In this document: in pieces, positions 61,595 through 64,000 of the stretch
Layout: each line of letters opens with the position of its first letter
Position numbering within the stretch: position 1 is the first letter of the stretch
NCBI RefSeq assembly: GCF_041381155.1
Contig: NC_091134.1
Span: 34,725,540-34,789,539, forward strand
Reading direction: 5' to 3'
Source: Argopecten irradians
Lineage: Eukaryota; Mollusca; Bivalvia; Pectinida; Pectinidae
Length of the DNA: 64,000 bases
Notes under the pieces: generated by a model
Database searches by the model: none
What the model saw: the letters and a program-made list of their open reading frames with translations, nothing else
What the model was told of the DNA's origin: nothing
Made by a program: the position numbers and the translations under genes

Positions 61595-62781
61595 GTAGGT
61601 CTTCTTTTCGTCGATTGCAAATACTCTGAAAATGTAGGCGGTCCATTGACACACGCACAAGGTGCACGTATAGGCCTACGTGTGTGAAACTAATTTTGAC
61701 ATACCGAACGTGGAATTTATGATAACACTGTGTAATGTGCCCATTTTCTATGTTTACATTTATCATAATTTACATGTGAATGGCCTTACATGTACACTGA
61801 AGTGACCTATTTTGAACTTTGTTAAATGAATGACCTTGACCTAAATGATTGTCACATTAGGTCGTGTTAATTTTGTTGGTGAAAAGAAACATAATGTGTC
61901 TACGGTACAATCTGGTACATATTTGAAAAGTAATTCAATGAATTTATTTGAACAGATGCAGATTCTAGAGGAATTCAATTATCCTGTAGCAATATTAAAT
62001 TGTATTAATTTGTACATATACCGTAGGGTAACATGGTCTAATTTCGACCACCTTTGGATCCACCGCTCAGCCTGCAATTATGGTTATCCTTCCTGATCTT
62101 GTTGTCGATTATGTAAGAGTAACCTCCCTTTCCTGTACATGCACAACCACTTACAGAGTTAATAGTCTCATAAATAGACCCCAATTTAACAATATAAACA
62201 TGTATGCCTATCAGGGGGAACATCGACCACAGCTAGGGTATCTTAGACCACCATGTTTGGGTTAACTACGACCACACATGGGTAATTTCGACCATTGTAT
62301 ATCTTTAATAAAAAAAAAATTGATCGTCGAAAGTCATTTAATTTTTCAAACTTGTGGACATAACAGGTTATCCATACATAGTTCTTTTATATTACATAGT
62401 CAAAGATATAATTTTAAATCAAATAGAATCATAAATGATTGTTAAAAATTCTTTTGAATATTAACGATATACACTCACCGTAAATGTATTTGATCGCCAA
62501 TGTTTAACCACACAGGTGACATTGTAACGGCTCAGTAACATGTACTTCATGGGAAGAAGGATTACATTCCAAGTGCATCCACTTACTATATGAATGGCAC
62601 CTTAGCCAGTCTAGCTCTTTGCAGCTAACTGTGTATCTTCCCAAGCAAATAAAACAAGTTTTGTCCAGTATGGCAAGCCAAGTTACTCATTATTAATTCC
62701 AATATCGGACTTCAATTTTTGATATCGGAAATTCTAGTTCCGATATCGGAAATCCAAATTCCTATCGGATATCCAATTCTG
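61595..62781. other. AT-rich stretch without a recognised gene
   Basis: This follows the 61,471 exon and would be intron if that gene continues. Short direct repeats of TAATTTCGACCA occur at ~62,039 and ~62,284. No exon was recognised. Confidence 0.4.
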
Positions 62782-63231
62782 TTATGTAACAGTTGTTAGT
62801 GCCTGTAACAGAGGTTCAATATCCGAGACATGGATATTGAGTCCTTCATCAACACACGAAGAAGCTACTGGTGATGAAGCCAAGATGGCATTTATTACAG
62901 AAACTTGTGATGGAGAGACATGAGTTAGAGATATTGCTTCTTGGTATGATATAACCGAGCCAGGTACTACTGTTTTAGTTACAAAATGTACAGAAGGTAG
63001 CGCGGTACTTTCAGCAGAGGAACTGTGCGATGAAGCATCCATCTTCGAGTTGGCTTTGATTAGACAATGGTGTATCGTAGACTTACGATGGGAAGGAAGC
63101 TGAAGTAGGGATCTGGGAACCATCCTCTGGATACAAACCACAGACTTTGAAGCCCTGATCATATTAGCAGTTGTCATTGCTGCTGTCCATGCCCCGTTAA
63201 ACAGGCTAGGCCAAAATGCCTTATCAACCAC
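62782..63231 (-). pseudogene. pogo/Tigger-like transposase C-terminal remnant
   Basis: An open frame of ~149 codons on the minus strand begins VVDKAFWPSLFNGAWTAAMT then TANMIRAS. This matches the segment just after the DDE catalytic core in Tigger/pogo (CENP-B-related) transposases, followed by a Ser-rich tail. The catalytic core is absent upstream, so it is a fragment. No TIRs were found. Confidence 0.5.
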
Positions 63232-64000
63232 ATGGTTTGGATTTGCAATGAGGAATTAACAAAGCCGACAATCTTACCTCTGTTCAAATCAGCCGTCAAT
63301 CTTACCTATGTTCAAATACGGACTTTCCAACTTTCGCATCAAGGGTTACCTAGTTCCGGTTTATTACCATACGGAGCTAAGCCTACTGCTAGTCAAAATT
63401 AAACCACCTATATAAATTATATACATTGTAGGGGTAATTTGGACCTCTCATTAGATTTCAATTAGTTGTAATTTATTTCAATTTTTAGTTTAAAAATACA
63501 TATAATTATAAATAATGCACAATATATATAACTTATACATATACGTTGAACTGGTCAGACATCATGGAAGGCATTAAAACTATTATGGAGCCAGGCATGT
63601 TTTGAACACTTATTTTTTGAAATTTGCAGCTTCTCAAATTTTATGTGTATGTTTAATCAGAATGAGATATACTTAAAGGGACAATTCAGTCTAAGAGTAC
63701 ATTAAAATTTGCACATATTTCGGAAACAAACCAATTCTAATAGGAATTAGATTTGTTTGTTTTACTGTGATATGCCAGAAAAGCCTACTCTAGTGAAATG
63801 TATGTGAAATGTTCAAACTCGCTGACTGTCCGCCATTACACATAGTGGTCGGATCTCTTGTATGCGGAACCCTGGCTCTGACTTTGGCTCGGGTAATGGT
63901 ACAGCTTACATGTTGTACCTCCTTAATTGTATTGATCAACAATTTGGAATTTCAACGGTATCAATCAAATTACTTATCAATCTTGTGGAATTTGTCAATA
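63232..64000. other. Right edge, no recognised gene
   Basis: AT-rich sequence with no exon or repeat that I can name. It may be intron of the gene starting at 61,471. Confidence 0.4.

Overview
This is a eukaryotic nuclear window from a mollusc, most likely a bivalve. It has AT-rich introns with GT-AG borders, metazoan genes, and interspersed repeats that I associate with bivalve genomes: arrays of ~156-157 bp units with hairpin ends, tRNA-derived SINEs and TTAA-flanked MITEs. The clade call is inference; no species is claimed.

Layout. 1-5,715 is a gene-poor block that recurs, with many small indels, at 37,126-42,056; it carries a 2.1 kb tandem-repeat transposon that the second copy lacks. 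6,157-12,295 (minus) is a DBHS RNA-binding protein gene (NONO/SFPQ/PSPC1 family). About 1 kb away and divergent, 13,348-36,150 (plus) is a large ZMYM2/3/4-type gene: a long acidic N-terminal exon with a SUMO-interacting motif, eight MYM zinc fingers, a Pro/Ile/Val tract and a C-terminal Crypton-derived DUF3504 domain. 42,060-46,390 is repeat-rich intergenic DNA. 46,395-57,722 (minus) is ZUP1/ZUFSP, a K63-specific deubiquitinase with five zinc fingers, a MIU helix and an apparently intact Cys/His/Asp triad. 57,723-64,000 holds the likely ZUP1 promoter, a LINE reverse-transcriptase tail, the first exon of an unidentified mitochondrial protein at 61,471, and a pogo/Tigger-like transposase remnant.

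Exon phases were followed by hand. ZUP1 joins without a break (700 aa). ZMYM joins into ~2,029 codons only if about ten extra bases are discounted; they cluster in the last five exons and mostly sit in homopolymer or dinucleotide runs. The DBHS gene needs one extra base discounted. I read these as unpolished sequence rather than pseudogenes, and the noisy second copy of the left block points the same way.

The most interesting non-gene signal is a set of tandem-repeat elements (221-2,313; 42,310-42,955 reversed; 50,211-51,384; 54,437-56,244; a truncated one near 34,225; a solo end at 24,083). Different families keep the same terminal architecture through paired, compensating base changes, as expected for non-autonomous Helentron/Helitron-like elements.

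No operon logic applies. DBHS and ZMYM could share a divergent promoter. ZMYM (SUMO-linked corepressor family) and ZUP1 (genome-stability deubiquitinase) are both nuclear, but nothing here shows that they act together.
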